A stretch of DNA of 64,000 bases from Phascolarctobacterium sp. (GCA_003150755.1 QAMT01000023.1:372001-436000); one strand, 5' to 3'; positions 31,786 to 39,971 are shown, numbered from the stretch's first letter. Notes: generated from the letters alone by a model not told the origin. A program made the numbers and translations.

Positions 31786-32178
31786 TTATGCACTGGCAAA
31801 GCCTTGAATCAGGCTTTCCGTCTGCGGGCGCAGCACAGTATCATAGCTCATCAGCTGATAATCAGCCTGACGCGCCATGGTTTGCAGCGTTTCTATTTTT
31901 TTCAGCAGCATTTCACGCGCCTGCGCCAGCAAATTTTTGCGCTGCTGGCAGGTAGCCTCGCCCAGCCTTGCCAGGCGTATATAATCGGCAATAGCCTCCA
32001 GCGACATGCCGCTGGCCTTCAAGGTCTGTACAAAGCTTATCCATTCCACAAAGTTTTCATCATACACGCGCACGCCGCCTGCCTTGCGCGGCACAGCCGG
32101 GATAATTCCCATCCGCTCGTAATATCTTAATGTATCTGCCGGTACGCCGGTCCGTGCCGAAAATTCTTTAATGGTCAT
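31786..32178 (-). CDS. MerR-family transcriptional regulator
   Basis: A 130-residue MerR regulator. Its HTH (1-70, FSARTGVPADTLRYYERMGIIPAVPRKAGGVRVYDE) is followed by a dimerisation helix. The AdhR-type Cys52 is absent (FVQTLKASG); the only Cys is near residue 76 (ATCQQR). ATG 32178 follows GGAGGGG; longer in-frame reading upstream overlaps the preceding gene. It is co-transcribed with an 80-residue partner and lies upstream of the Tat-exported DUF362 gene, which has a MerR-type promoter. Confidence 0.9.
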   Translation of the reverse strand: MTIKEFSARTGVPADTLRYYERMGIIPAVPRKAGGVRVYDENFVEWISFVQTLKASGMSLEAIADYIRLARLGEATCQQRKNLLAQAREMLLKKIETLQTMARQADYQLMSYDTVLRPQTESLIQGFASA

Positions 32179-32191
32179 CCTAAGCCCCTCC

Positions 32192-32434
32192 TTACAACGT
32201 CCCCTGACGGATTTTATATATAATATAATCAACTACATCCAGCGATTTCTGCCGGGCGTGTATTTCTTCAAGCAGTTCCAGCCTCAGCTTGCGCAGAATT
32301 TTAATCTGCCCGGGCGTGCTGCCGGATGCCCAAAGCTCTAAAAACTGCTGCAAGCCTGCTCCGCTCAATCCTGCGCTTTGCAGCGATGCGGCAATAGCAG
32401 CCGCGCCTTCACTGCTGTTTTTATTTTTATCCAT
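32192..32434 (-). CDS. Small protein resembling a MerR dimerisation tail
   Basis: An 80-residue protein I cannot assign to a named family. Its last 35 residues (LRKLRLELLEEIHARQKSLDVVDYIIYKI) resemble the C-terminal coiled coil of MerR regulators, where a similar LD-x-IDYKI ending is common. The first half is Ala/Gly-rich and includes LQQFLELWASGSTPGQIKILRKLR, like the region after the MerR HTH. It lacks any DNA-binding domain, so it could be an effector or dimer partner of the MerR encoded 13 bp downstream. Inference only. Confidence 0.7.
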   Translation of the reverse strand: MDKNKNSSEGAAAIAASLQSAGLSGAGLQQFLELWASGSTPGQIKILRKLRLELLEEIHARQKSLDVVDYIIYKIRQGTL

Positions 32435-32468
32435 ATCATCACCCCGCAGAAGCTGTTTTGTTGTTTTA

Positions 32469-32499
32469 ATTATAAAACTCTGGTTGGAGCTGCGTCCAA
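32469..32499 (-). promoter_or_regulatory. MerR-type promoter of the partner-merR operon
   Basis: Minus-strand TTGGAC (32494-32499), 19-bp spacer, TATAAT (32469-32474). The dyad TTGGA-N6-TCCAA spans the -35 and spacer. Confidence 0.65.
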
Positions 32500-32602
32500 T
32501 ACCTGTATTTTATAATTTACCATGCCTTAAAAACATTATTTTGTTGCGCTGCCGCCTGCCGTTATTTTATAATTAAAATAGTAATTATGAGGGGGAGCAG
32601 TT

Positions 32603-33496
32603 ATGGAAACAAGGCTGTTACGTTATTTTTTAACCCTTGCGCACGAAGAAAACATTACCCGCGCGGCAGAAGTGCTGCACATCACGCAGCCAACACTAAG
32701 CCGCCAGCTGGCACAGCTTGAGGACGAAACCGGCACAACGCTGTTTATCCGCGGCAAGCGCAAAATAGAGTTGACTTCCGAAGGCATGCTGCTGCGCCGG
32801 CGTGCGGAAGAAATACTGACCCTGATTGACAGGACAGAAAAAGAACTTTTAGAACAAAGTGAAAATATGACAGGCACTATCTGCCTTGGCTGCGGCGAGC
32901 TGCGCTCTTTTAACATCGTTGCACAGATTATCAAAACCTTCAGGGAAGAATGCCCCAAAATAAAATTTAAACTTTATACCGGCAACAGCGACCAGTTAAA
33001 GGAACAGCTTGACCAGGGGCTGATTGACATTGCACTTTTGCTGGAGCCTGTAAACGTGGAAAAATACGAATTTATCCGCCTGCCGGTAAAAGAACGCTAC
33101 GGCGTTATTATGCCCGCAGGCTGCGCGCTGGCACAAAAAGATTATGTCCGCCCGGATGATTTAAAGGGCCTGCCGCTGATAACAGGCATGCGCAATAGTG
33201 TTACCGGCGAATTTGATAACTGGGCCGGAGGCACTTTAGAGCAGAACTATGCCTTTAGCATAGACCTTGCCGCCAACGCGGTTTTAATGGTGGAACACGG
33301 GCTTGGCTATATGCTGACGATGGAAAAGGTAATCCCCTATTTTGACGAAAGCAAGGTAACCTTCCGCCCTATTAAGCCGGAACGCAGCTTCAGCACGCTG
33401 CTGGCGTGGAAGCGTTATGTACCGGGCAGCGCCGTTACTGAAAAATTCATTCAGCATATAAAATGCTTTTTAAGCATGAACGAAATAAAAATATAA
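32603..33496 (+). CDS. LysR-family transcriptional regulator
   Basis: A 297-residue LysR-type regulator. The HTH is RYFLTLAHEENITRAAEVLHITQPTLSRQLAQLEDETGTTLF (residues 6-47). It is a close paralogue of the LysR at 37931: both share EENIT-AA-VLHITQPTLSRQL, RRRAEEI, and the LEP-NVEKYEFIRL region in the ligand domain. The two probably arose by duplication within this regulatory cluster. Followed by a terminator and then the Fe-S/flavodoxin operon. Confidence 0.92.
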   Translation: METRLLRYFLTLAHEENITRAAEVLHITQPTLSRQLAQLEDETGTTLFIRGKRKIELTSEGMLLRRRAEEILTLIDRTEKELLEQSENMTGTICLGCGELRSFNIVAQIIKTFREECPKIKFKLYTGNSDQLKEQLDQGLIDIALLLEPVNVEKYEFIRLPVKERYGVIMPAGCALAQKDYVRPDDLKGLPLITGMRNSVTGEFDNWAGGTLEQNYAFSIDLAANAVLMVEHGLGYMLTMEKVIPYFDESKVTFRPIKPERSFSTLLAWKRYVPGSAVTEKFIQHIKCFLSMNEIKI

Positions 33497-33527
33497 GCAT
33501 TGGCATTTTAGTGCCGGCACATTTTAT

Positions 33528-33567
33528 AATAAAAGCACCGGGAAGGCATTGAACCGGTGCTTTTGCT
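33528..33567 (+). terminator. Terminator of lysR (32603)
   Basis: AAAAGCACCGG / CCGGTGCTTTT stem around a 12-base loop, immediately before the MerR-type promoter at 33569. Confidence 0.75.
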
Positions 33568-33568
33568 A

Positions 33569-33599
33569 TTGACCTGAAGTTAAGTTTAAGTGCTAAACT
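33569..33599 (+). promoter_or_regulatory. MerR-type promoter of the Fe-S/flavodoxin operon
   Basis: TTGACC (33569-33574), 19-bp spacer with AAGTTAAGTTT, TAAACT (33594-33599). Confidence 0.7.
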
Positions 33600-33620
33600 G
33601 ATAGAAAGGCGGGAATGCAG

Positions 33621-34454
33621 ATGTTGAAACATAAAACGGCGTCAGCTTTTGCTTTTAAGCGCGCGGCAGGCTATTTGCTGGGCTTTGCCCTTTTATACGC
33701 ACCGTTTGAGCTGTACCGCCGCTTTTTGGAATATGTGCTTGATGTGCAGCCGGCTTTTTTGCCTCACGCCTTTTGCCCGCGCATCCCCACGGCAGAAATT
33801 TTTACCGGCGGTTTTTGGGATTTAAACACCGTTATGCTGGCAAGCACGCTGATTTTTTGGCTGCTGTGCCTGTTTTTAGGTCCGTTTTTTTGCGGCAGGC
33901 TGTGCGCTGCCGGTTACTTTACCGAAGCCTTAAGCAAATTGCTGCCTGATAAATATAAAATTGAGTGGGAAAAATATGTACCGGTGGCCTATATACGTTA
34001 CGGCATGCTGCTATGCTATATGCTGCTGCCGCTGTGGTACGGATTTTACCCCTGCGCATACTGCAACTTTTACTTTTTCGACAGCCTTGTCAGCGTCTTT
34101 TTCGGCGCAGCGTTTTCATTTACCGTGCCGCTTGCCTTAAGCGGCGCACTGTATATGCTGCTGTTTGGCCTGTTTACCAAAGGCGGGCGCGGCTACTGCC
34201 GCTTTTTATGCCCGCAGGGCGATATGCAGAGTTTGTTTTTTATCATCGGCGCTAAACTGCATCTGGCCAATAAAATCCAGATTGATGACAACGCCTGCAT
34301 TAAATGCCGTCTGTGCGTAAAAAACTGCCCCATGCGCGCCATGAGCTTTAAAAATGGGCAGATACACAACGACATCAGCCTGTGCATAAAATGCGGCGTC
34401 TGCCAGCATGACTGCCCGCGCAGCGCCATTACCACAGGAGGCAGCCGGTTATGA
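33621..34454 (+). CDS. NapH-like membrane 4Fe-4S protein
   Basis: A 277-residue inner-membrane electron-transfer protein of the NapH/MauN/RnfB-like ferredoxin group. It has about five membrane segments, two membrane-edge Cys pairs (FFCGRLCAAGYF near 93 and RGYCRFLCPQG near 195), and a C-terminal pair of 4Fe-4S motifs (CIKCRLCVKNCPMRAM near 233 and CIKCGVCQHDCPRSAI near 258). ATG 33621 has better spacing to AAGGCGGG than the ATG six bases upstream. It overlaps the next gene by four bases (ATGA). By homology it would pass quinol or cytoplasmic electrons across the membrane. Confidence 0.88.
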   Translation: MLKHKTASAFAFKRAAGYLLGFALLYAPFELYRRFLEYVLDVQPAFLPHAFCPRIPTAEIFTGGFWDLNTVMLASTLIFWLLCLFLGPFFCGRLCAAGYFTEALSKLLPDKYKIEWEKYVPVAYIRYGMLLCYMLLPLWYGFYPCAYCNFYFFDSLVSVFFGAAFSFTVPLALSGALYMLLFGLFTKGGRGYCRFLCPQGDMQSLFFIIGAKLHLANKIQIDDNACIKCRLCVKNCPMRAMSFKNGQIHNDISLCIKCGVCQHDCPRSAITTGGSRL

Positions 34455-34693
34455 AAAAGCTTATTTTAACAAACAATAAGGATAAACTGCTGAACCTGGC
34501 CGTAGGCGCAGGCATACCTGCCGGAACTGTTTTAAGCAGCAGCGCAGGCGGCTGCACCGGTATCTGCGGCAGCTGCGGCGGCACCTGCCTTGGCGGCCTG
34601 GCACTGGCACTTTACCTTGGCGGCCGCGTTATTTACAAACGCCGCAATTTAACTTGTCCACAGGCGGAAACAACCGCCCAAAATAAAACCTAA
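34451..34693 (+). CDS. Small Cys-rich membrane protein of unknown function
   Basis: An 80-residue protein I do not recognise. After a soluble stretch (1-33) it carries a tight Cys motif CX3CX2CX3C (residues 35, 39, 42, 46; GGCTGICGSCGGTCLGG), then a single hydrophobic segment (47-60, LGGLALALYLGGRV) and a basic stop, YKRR. The spacing could bind a 2Fe-2S or 4Fe-4S cluster or a metal ion. It overlaps the NapH-like gene by four bases and precedes a flavodoxin lipoprotein, so an electron-relay role is a reasonable guess. Confidence 0.8.
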   Translation: MKKLILTNNKDKLLNLAVGAGIPAGTVLSSSAGGCTGICGSCGGTCLGGLALALYLGGRVIYKRRNLTCPQAETTAQNKT

Positions 34694-34710
34694 ATTATAA
34701 AGGAGCGATG

Positions 34711-35319
34711 ATGCAGATGAAAAAATTCCTCATTATTTTATTAACCGCCATGCTGGCCTTTTGCGTAGCAGCATGCGGTGGAGCAGCAGAACAAACCGCC
34801 TCCGCACCGCAAACACCCAAAGCAGAAAATACGCAGCAGGCCGCACCTCAAAGCAGCAAAAAAATCCTGGTTGCTTATTTCAGTTACAGCGGCAATACCG
34901 AAAAGGTTGCCAAAACAATTCAGGCTAAAACCGGCGCAGACCTTTTCAAAATTGAAACCGCTGCACCGTACCCGACCGTTTACCGTGAAGTAACCGACCT
35001 TGCCAAACAGGAAAAAGCCGATAATGCCCGCCCGGCTCTTAAAAACAAGGTTGAAAACATGGCGCAGTATGATGTTATCCTTTTAGGCTATCCTATCTGG
35101 TGGTACACTGCACCGATGGCTGTTGCAACCTTTGCCGATTCTTATGACTTCAGCGGCAAAACCATTATCACTTTCTGCACCAGCGGCGGCAGCCCCATTT
35201 CTGACAGCACTCCCGATGTAACCAAATGGTTCGGCAGCGCCAAAGTTATCGAAGGCATCCGCGCATATCCTGACAATGCAGCCGCTACTGAAAAATGGGT
35301 TGAAAGCCTGAACCTGTAA
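34711..35319 (+). CDS. Flavodoxin lipoprotein (extracytoplasmic)
   Basis: A 202-residue flavodoxin with a lipoprotein signal, LLTAMLAFCVAACGG, so it should be anchored on the outer face of a membrane. A low-complexity linker (about 25-50, rich in A, Q, P, K) leads to the flavodoxin domain: the FMN phosphate loop FSYSGNTEKVAK (about 58-69), LLGYPIWWYTAP (about 133) and FCTSGGSP (about 157). It closely matches the cytoplasmic flavodoxin at 9962. Three clustered ATGs (34708, 34711, 34717) follow AAAGGAGCG; I chose 34711 by spacing. Third gene of the NapH-like operon. Confidence 0.9.
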   Translation: MQMKKFLIILLTAMLAFCVAACGGAAEQTASAPQTPKAENTQQAAPQSSKKILVAYFSYSGNTEKVAKTIQAKTGADLFKIETAAPYPTVYREVTDLAKQEKADNARPALKNKVENMAQYDVILLGYPIWWYTAPMAVATFADSYDFSGKTIITFCTSGGSPISDSTPDVTKWFGSAKVIEGIRAYPDNAAATEKWVESLNL

Positions 35320-35339
35320 TCAAAACTTAAAAACGGCAT

Positions 35340-35386
35340 AAAAAATTGCACCTCAAAAGTCTAACTTTTGGGGTGCAGATTTTATT
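35340..35386. terminator. Bidirectional terminator
   Basis: GCACCTCAAAAG / CTTTTGGGGTGC stem (35348-35376) with TTTTATTTT on the plus strand and TTTTTT on the minus strand. It separates the flavodoxin operon from the ADH gene. Confidence 0.85.
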
Positions 35387-36430
35387 TTAGGGTTTTATAA
35401 CAGCTTTCAGTATCGGGTCATTCTCAGTTGTAAGGCGCTCAAAAGCAAGCTGCAAATTATCCAGTGGCAAAATATCAGTTACATAACTTTCTGCATCTAT
35501 CATGCCGCTCGCAATAAGTTCTATCGTTTCGGTAAATTCTTCTCTTGTGCAGGATACGCTTCCGTGCAGCTTTACCTCTTTTAACACAAGGCGGTTGACA
35601 TTTACTGCTATTTCCGGAGTAATAGAATTGCCGACCATTACTATTTCGCCGCCCGGCTTTACTGCCTCGATACAGGTATTAAGAGTTTCGGATGCACCGA
35701 CTGCTTCAAAAACAACGTCAAAGCCGCCGCAGGTATCAGCCAGCATCTTTTTAACGGCGTCCTTGTCATTGCTGTCATAATAAACGTCGCATAAATTTTT
35801 CTCGCGTGCTTTAAGTGTTTTTATATCATGCCTTTTGGACATTGCCACAAAACCAGCACCGGCCTTACGCGCCAAATCGCACATAAAGTGCCCGATAATG
35901 CCCGTCCCCACAACAAGAACCTTATCATTAAGGCGCAAGCCTGAATTTTTTACTGCGTGATAAGCAACCATCAGCGGGTCAATAAGCCCTGCCGTAATAT
36001 CCGATACTGTATCAGGAAGCTTATAGGCATTGGATGCCCTGCCTACAAATTTTCCGGCATAGCCGCCGTTACAAACAAAGCCGATATATTTGGAACCGTC
36101 TACATAGCGGCATAAATGCTCTTTGCCGGCACGGCACATATCGCATTTTCCGCAGTATAAATTTGCCCAAAAAACAACCCTGTCGCCTGCTTTAAAGCTG
36201 CTGTCGCCGGGGTCTGACACAACGCCGCAGAATTCGTGCCCCATATGAAATTCGCCGTCAAAATCTGCCCAGCCTTTGCCGGTTTTCCACATATGGACAT
36301 CACTGCCGCAAACACCGCAGGCTTTAACGTCTATTTCAATTTCTCCCGGTTTAATTTCCGGCACCGGAACATTCTGAATTTCTATTTTACGCGGAGCTGT
36401 TAAAACTCCGGCTTTCATCATTTTCTGCAT
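35387..36430 (-). CDS. Zinc-dependent alcohol/polyol dehydrogenase (MDR family)
   Basis: A 347-residue medium-chain dehydrogenase. The catalytic zinc ligands are in CGVCGSDVH (about 39-47) and MGHEFCG (about 66), the structural zinc site is CGKCDMCRAGKEHLC (about 94-108), and the NAD site is VLVVGTGIIGHFMCDLARKAG (about 172). It resembles sorbitol, threonine and related polyol dehydrogenases; the substrate cannot be fixed. Downstream in one operon with the Tat-exported aldo/keto reductase. Ribosome site AAGGAGG. Confidence 0.9.
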   Translation of the reverse strand: MQKMMKAGVLTAPRKIEIQNVPVPEIKPGEIEIDVKACGVCGSDVHMWKTGKGWADFDGEFHMGHEFCGVVSDPGDSSFKAGDRVVFWANLYCGKCDMCRAGKEHLCRYVDGSKYIGFVCNGGYAGKFVGRASNAYKLPDTVSDITAGLIDPLMVAYHAVKNSGLRLNDKVLVVGTGIIGHFMCDLARKAGAGFVAMSKRHDIKTLKAREKNLCDVYYDSNDKDAVKKMLADTCGGFDVVFEAVGASETLNTCIEAVKPGGEIVMVGNSITPEIAVNVNRLVLKEVKLHGSVSCTREEFTETIELIASGMIDAESYVTDILPLDNLQLAFERLTTENDPILKAVIKP

Positions 36431-36487
36431 AATAACCTCCTTGTTTAACTTAAAAATAAAGCGCCTGCAAGCAGACGCTTTATAAAA

Positions 36488-37660
36488 TCAATACGCAACC
36501 TGTTTTTGCTGGTCTGCCGGATAACGGTCGCCCACAACAGGGAATTTGGCTACGGCGTTTTCAAGCTCGCGTACATCTTCTTCCGAAAGCTGCATATCCG
36601 CAGCGCGCAGGTTTTCTTCAAGATGGGCCAGCTTGGTAGTACCCGGGATAGGCACAATAAACGGTGCTTTGGCCAAAAGCCATGCCAGTGCAACCTGAGC
36701 CGCCGTCATGCCGCGGCTGCGCCCAAACTCCTGCAGTTCGTTTACAATGCGCAGGTTAAGGCGCGTATTTTCCGGGCTGAAACGCGGCAGTGTCTGCCTG
36801 TTGTCATTGTTCGGGTCAAAACGTGTATATTCGTTAATATCCCCGCCCAAAAAGCCTCTGTTCATAGGGCTGTACGGCACAAAGCCGATGCCAAGTTCAC
36901 GGCAGGTATCCAATACGCCGTTGGTTTCCACATCGCGGAACATCAAATGATATTCGCTCTGCACGGCAGTCAATGGCTGCACTTTATGCGCACGGCGGAT
37001 TATATCGGCGCTTACCTCGCATACGCCCCAGCGTTTTACCTTGCCTTCCTTAATCAAATCGCCGATTGTGCCTGCAACTTCTTCAATGGGCACATTACGG
37101 TCAAGTCGGTGCTGGTAAAACATCTCCAGGCAATCTACATGCAGGCGTTTTAAAGATTCCTCGCAATAGCGGCGTATTGTTTCCGGCCTGCTGTCCTGCC
37201 TGCCGGTGGCCTTGCCGTTAATAACTTCGTGCCCGAACTTTGTGGTTACGGCAACTTTGCCCTTATAAGGGGCAAGCGCTTCACCTACAAGCTCTTCGTT
37301 AGTCAGCGGGCCGTAAATAATAGCCGTATCAAACAAAGTAACGCCGCGTTCCACAGCTTCGCGGATTACTTTAATACATTCCTTGCTGTCAGGCGATACG
37401 CTCCTGTTATAGTTCATGCCCATGCAGCCCAGCCCCAGAGCAGATACAGTAAGTGCATAACGTCCGCTGCCAAGCGTACGCTGCTTTTTAATTATCATAT
37501 GCCCTTCTTTGGCTGGCTTTGCCTTTGAAGCAGGTGCTGCTTCTGCCAGTACGGACGGCCCTGCCAGAATAGCTGCACTCAAAAGAGCAGAATTTTTCAA
37601 AAAAGTCCTTCTGTTCATTATTTTGGACTCTTTTTGCATTTCACCGTCATTTCTTTCCAT
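36488..37660 (-). CDS. Tat-exported aldo/keto reductase
   Basis: A 390-residue AKR with a twin-arginine leader, MNRRTFLKNSALLSAAILAGPSVLAEA (residues 15-41), so it works in the periplasm. The barrel matches the cytoplasmic AKR at 21893: GLGCMGMNYNRS, LFDTAIIYG (Asp, Tyr), TTKFG (Lys), FYQHRLD (His) and PIPGTTKLAHLEENL. An exported NADPH enzyme is unusual, because the cofactor must be bound before export, which Tat allows. The ATG at 37660 follows GGAGAGG. Divergent from a LysR gene (37931) that is the likely regulator. Confidence 0.9.
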   Translation of the reverse strand: MERNDGEMQKESKIMNRRTFLKNSALLSAAILAGPSVLAEAAPASKAKPAKEGHMIIKKQRTLGSGRYALTVSALGLGCMGMNYNRSVSPDSKECIKVIREAVERGVTLFDTAIIYGPLTNEELVGEALAPYKGKVAVTTKFGHEVINGKATGRQDSRPETIRRYCEESLKRLHVDCLEMFYQHRLDRNVPIEEVAGTIGDLIKEGKVKRWGVCEVSADIIRRAHKVQPLTAVQSEYHLMFRDVETNGVLDTCRELGIGFVPYSPMNRGFLGGDINEYTRFDPNNDNRQTLPRFSPENTRLNLRIVNELQEFGRSRGMTAAQVALAWLLAKAPFIVPIPGTTKLAHLEENLRAADMQLSEEDVRELENAVAKFPVVGDRYPADQQKQVAY

Positions 37661-37930
37661 TATATCCTCTCCGTTTCATTTTCCCTGTAAAAAGCATTTG
37701 TATTGCAATACCTGCCAAAGCAGAAAAAGCAGCTTTTTTGCGCGCCAAACACTGCTTTTCCAGCTTTGCTCATTTTTATTTTATGCTTCCGGCAGTGCTA
37801 AATCCAATACTTTAGCTTTATATCGCGATATGCCCCCAAAGCATTAGTTTTATAAGAAAATGCACTTGCGCTGCGTCTTTTATTTATGATAAAGTAAAAA
37901 TATAAAAGTATAGTGACGGGAGGGGCTGCC

Positions 37931-38818
37931 ATGGAATTAAGAGTACTGCACTATTTTTTAACGGTTGCGCGCGAAGAAAATATTACCAAAGCGGCAGACG
38001 TACTGCATATCACCCAGCCAACACTCAGCCGTCAGCTGATGCAGCTGGAAGAAGAAGTGGGCGCGCAGCTTTTTAAACGCCTGTCGCGCAAAATCGTCCT
38101 CACCCACGAAGGGATGCTTTTACGCCGCCGCGCCGAAGAAATTATCGACCTGGTATCCAAAACCGAAAAAGAACTGCTGGCCGGGGATAACCTTATCAGC
38201 GGTGAATTTGCTTTCGGGGCAGGCGAGCTTTATGCGGTAGAAGTGCTTGCGCCCTTTTTAAAAAGCTTTCAGCAAAAATATCCCAATGTTACCTTTGATT
38301 TATATACCGGCAATGCCGAACAGATTAAAGAACGGCTTGACGACGGTTTATGCGACATCGGGCTGATGCTGGAACCAATCAACATAGAAAAGTATGAATT
38401 TATCCGGCTGCAGGAACGCGAACGCTGGGTTATACTGATGCCGCCGGACGACCAGCTGACTTTGAAGGATTTTATTACTCCCGCCGACCTGCACAGGCTC
38501 CCGCTTATCATGGTGCGCCGCCAGCCTGTACGCACCGAACTTATCAACTGGCTCGGCAGCTATTATAAAGATATCAACATTGTTTTTACCAGCAATATGA
38601 CAACCAACGCTGCAATTATGGTAAAAAACGGTTTTGGCTATGCCCTTGTTGTTGAAGGCTCTGTTTCCTTTTGGGACAAACAGCAAATTGCCTACCGCCC
38701 TTTAAAGCCGGAAATAACGGCAAGTACTGTCATCTGCTGGAAAAAGCACCAGCCTTTCAGCCCCGCGGCAGAAAAATTTATCAGTTATTTAAAAGAAAAC
38801 CTGCTTACCAGCAATTAA
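37931..38818 (+). CDS. LysR-family transcriptional regulator
   Basis: A 295-residue LysR regulator, paralogous to the one at 32603 (shared HITQPTLSRQL, RRRAEEI, LEPINIEKYEFIRL). I chose ATG 37931 (MELRVLHYFLTVAREENITKAA) behind GGGAGGGG; the in-frame GTG upstream lies before that site. It is divergent from the exported AKR-ADH operon across a 270-bp gap that has no gene I can support, the natural place for its operators. Confidence 0.92.
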   Translation: MELRVLHYFLTVAREENITKAADVLHITQPTLSRQLMQLEEEVGAQLFKRLSRKIVLTHEGMLLRRRAEEIIDLVSKTEKELLAGDNLISGEFAFGAGELYAVEVLAPFLKSFQQKYPNVTFDLYTGNAEQIKERLDDGLCDIGLMLEPINIEKYEFIRLQERERWVILMPPDDQLTLKDFITPADLHRLPLIMVRRQPVRTELINWLGSYYKDINIVFTSNMTTNAAIMVKNGFGYALVVEGSVSFWDKQQIAYRPLKPEITASTVICWKKHQPFSPAAEKFISYLKENLLTSN

Positions 38819-38821
38819 GGC

Positions 38822-38868
38822 ATAAAAAAACACCTTCCTTCAAACAATGAAAGAAGGTGTTTTTTATT
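38822..38868. terminator. Bidirectional terminator between lysR and tatC
   Basis: AAAAACACCTTC / GAAGGTGTTTTT stem with an imperfect TTTC / GAAA extension and T runs both ways. Confidence 0.8.
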
Positions 38869-39601
38869 TGCGCAGAATAATCTTTATAAAAACGCGGCTG
38901 CCTTCATACAGCAAAATCATCGGCACTGCCAGAAGCGTCTGCGTCACAACGTCAGGCGTCGGCGTAATAATGGCCGCTAAAATAAAAGATGCCACTACCA
39001 TATATTTGCGCCCGCGCTTCAAAAGCTGCGAAGAAATAACGCCCATCTGCGCCAGCACAATCATTACCATCGGCAGGTTAAAAATAAAACCGAAAGGCAC
39101 TACCAGCATCAGAAAGAAATCCAGATAACTTTCGATTGAAAGCATCGGTGCAATATTATCGCCTGCAAAGGTTGTAAAAAACAGTAAACCCTGCGGAAAT
39201 ACAAAAAAGTAGGCAAAGGCTATGCCAGCCCAGAACAGCAGCACCGAACTCGGCACGAATAAAAGCAGCGCCGAGCGCTCTTTGCCGGTCAGCGCAGGCA
39301 CCAGAAACGCCCACAATTCGTAAAACAAAACGGGTGCGGCAATCAGCACACCGCAGGCCAGCGCTACTTTAATGTAAATAAAAAACGCTTCAGCCGGGCG
39401 CATATAATACAAATTAGCAGCAGGTGCAGTAAGCACCGCCATTATATCGTGTATAAACACGCTGCTGATTATAGTGCCCACGGCAAGAGCCGCCAGGCTG
39501 CGCAAAATCCTCGTGCGCAGCTCGCCAAGATGCTCCGTCAGCGTCATGGTTTTATCATCATTTTCCAGGGGTCGAACGCTATCCATAGCTGACGCCGTCA
39601 C
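38864..39601 (-). CDS. tatC: Twin-arginine translocase subunit TatC
   Basis: A 245-residue TatC with six predicted membrane segments. It has the characteristic N-terminus TLTEHLGELRTRILRSLAALA (about 18-38), the PAEAFFIYIKVALACG stretch (about 87) and the FELPMV-like FNLPMVMIVLAQMG segment (about 172). It recognises the twin-arginine signals of folded proteins; two clear clients, DUF362 at 30680 and the AKR at 36488, are encoded nearby. Its ATG overlaps the tatA stop codon by four bases. Confidence 0.95.
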   Translation of the reverse strand: MTASAMDSVRPLENDDKTMTLTEHLGELRTRILRSLAALAVGTIISSVFIHDIMAVLTAPAANLYYMRPAEAFFIYIKVALACGVLIAAPVLFYELWAFLVPALTGKERSALLLFVPSSVLLFWAGIAFAYFFVFPQGLLFFTTFAGDNIAPMLSIESYLDFFLMLVVPFGFIFNLPMVMIVLAQMGVISSQLLKRGRKYMVVASFILAAIITPTPDVVTQTLLAVPMILLYEGSRVFIKIILRK

Positions 39602-39828
39602 TTTGCAGCTTCTGCCTGTGCTTTTTCCTCTTTAGCAGGTTCTTCTGCCTTGGTTTCGGCAAGTTCGCCGGCTTTTTTTATTTCTGTTTCTGTGCTGTTT
39701 ACGGCCTGTTTAAATTCCTTCATGCTTTTGCCAAGTGCAGAACCGATTTCCGGTAGTTTACCAGGGCCAAAGAAAATCAAACCGATAACCAAAATTAAAA
39801 GCAGCTCAGGTAATCCCAAACCAAACAT
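39598..39828 (-). CDS. tatA: Sec-independent translocase TatA
   Basis: A 76-residue TatA/TatE-type protein: one N-terminal membrane helix (LGLPELLLILVIGLIFFG), the hinge GPGKLPEIG, an amphipathic helix (SALGKSMKEFKQAV) and a charged, Ala/Glu/Lys-rich tail. Together with TatC it makes a minimal TatAC system; no TatB is seen. Expressed from a MerR-type promoter (39882-39912). Confidence 0.93.
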   Translation of the reverse strand: MFGLGLPELLLILVIGLIFFGPGKLPEIGSALGKSMKEFKQAVNSTETEIKKAGELAETKAEEPAKEEKAQAEAAK

Positions 39829-39881
39829 AATTATTCCTCCTTGCAGCCATAGCTATTTTGATAAACTTTTACGTTACATAT

Positions 39882-39912
39882 ATAGTAACACTTTTAGCCA
39901 GCTCAAAGTCAA
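39882..39912 (-). promoter_or_regulatory. MerR-type promoter of tatAC
   Basis: Minus-strand TTGACT (39907-39912), 19-bp spacer, TACTAT (39882-39887). The strong dyad ACTTTGAGCTGGCTAAAAGT occupies the spacer. Confidence 0.75.
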
Positions 39913-39971
39913 GCGATATTTAAAATTTTATTTCGCATTAACCTGCTCTTTACAGCCGCTAAACATTTATT

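Noticed and set aside
37661..37930. MerR-type promoter before the exported aldo/keto reductase
   Set aside because: No TTGAC-N19-TATAAT arrangement found in this gap, so the gene is likely controlled by the divergent LysR instead.
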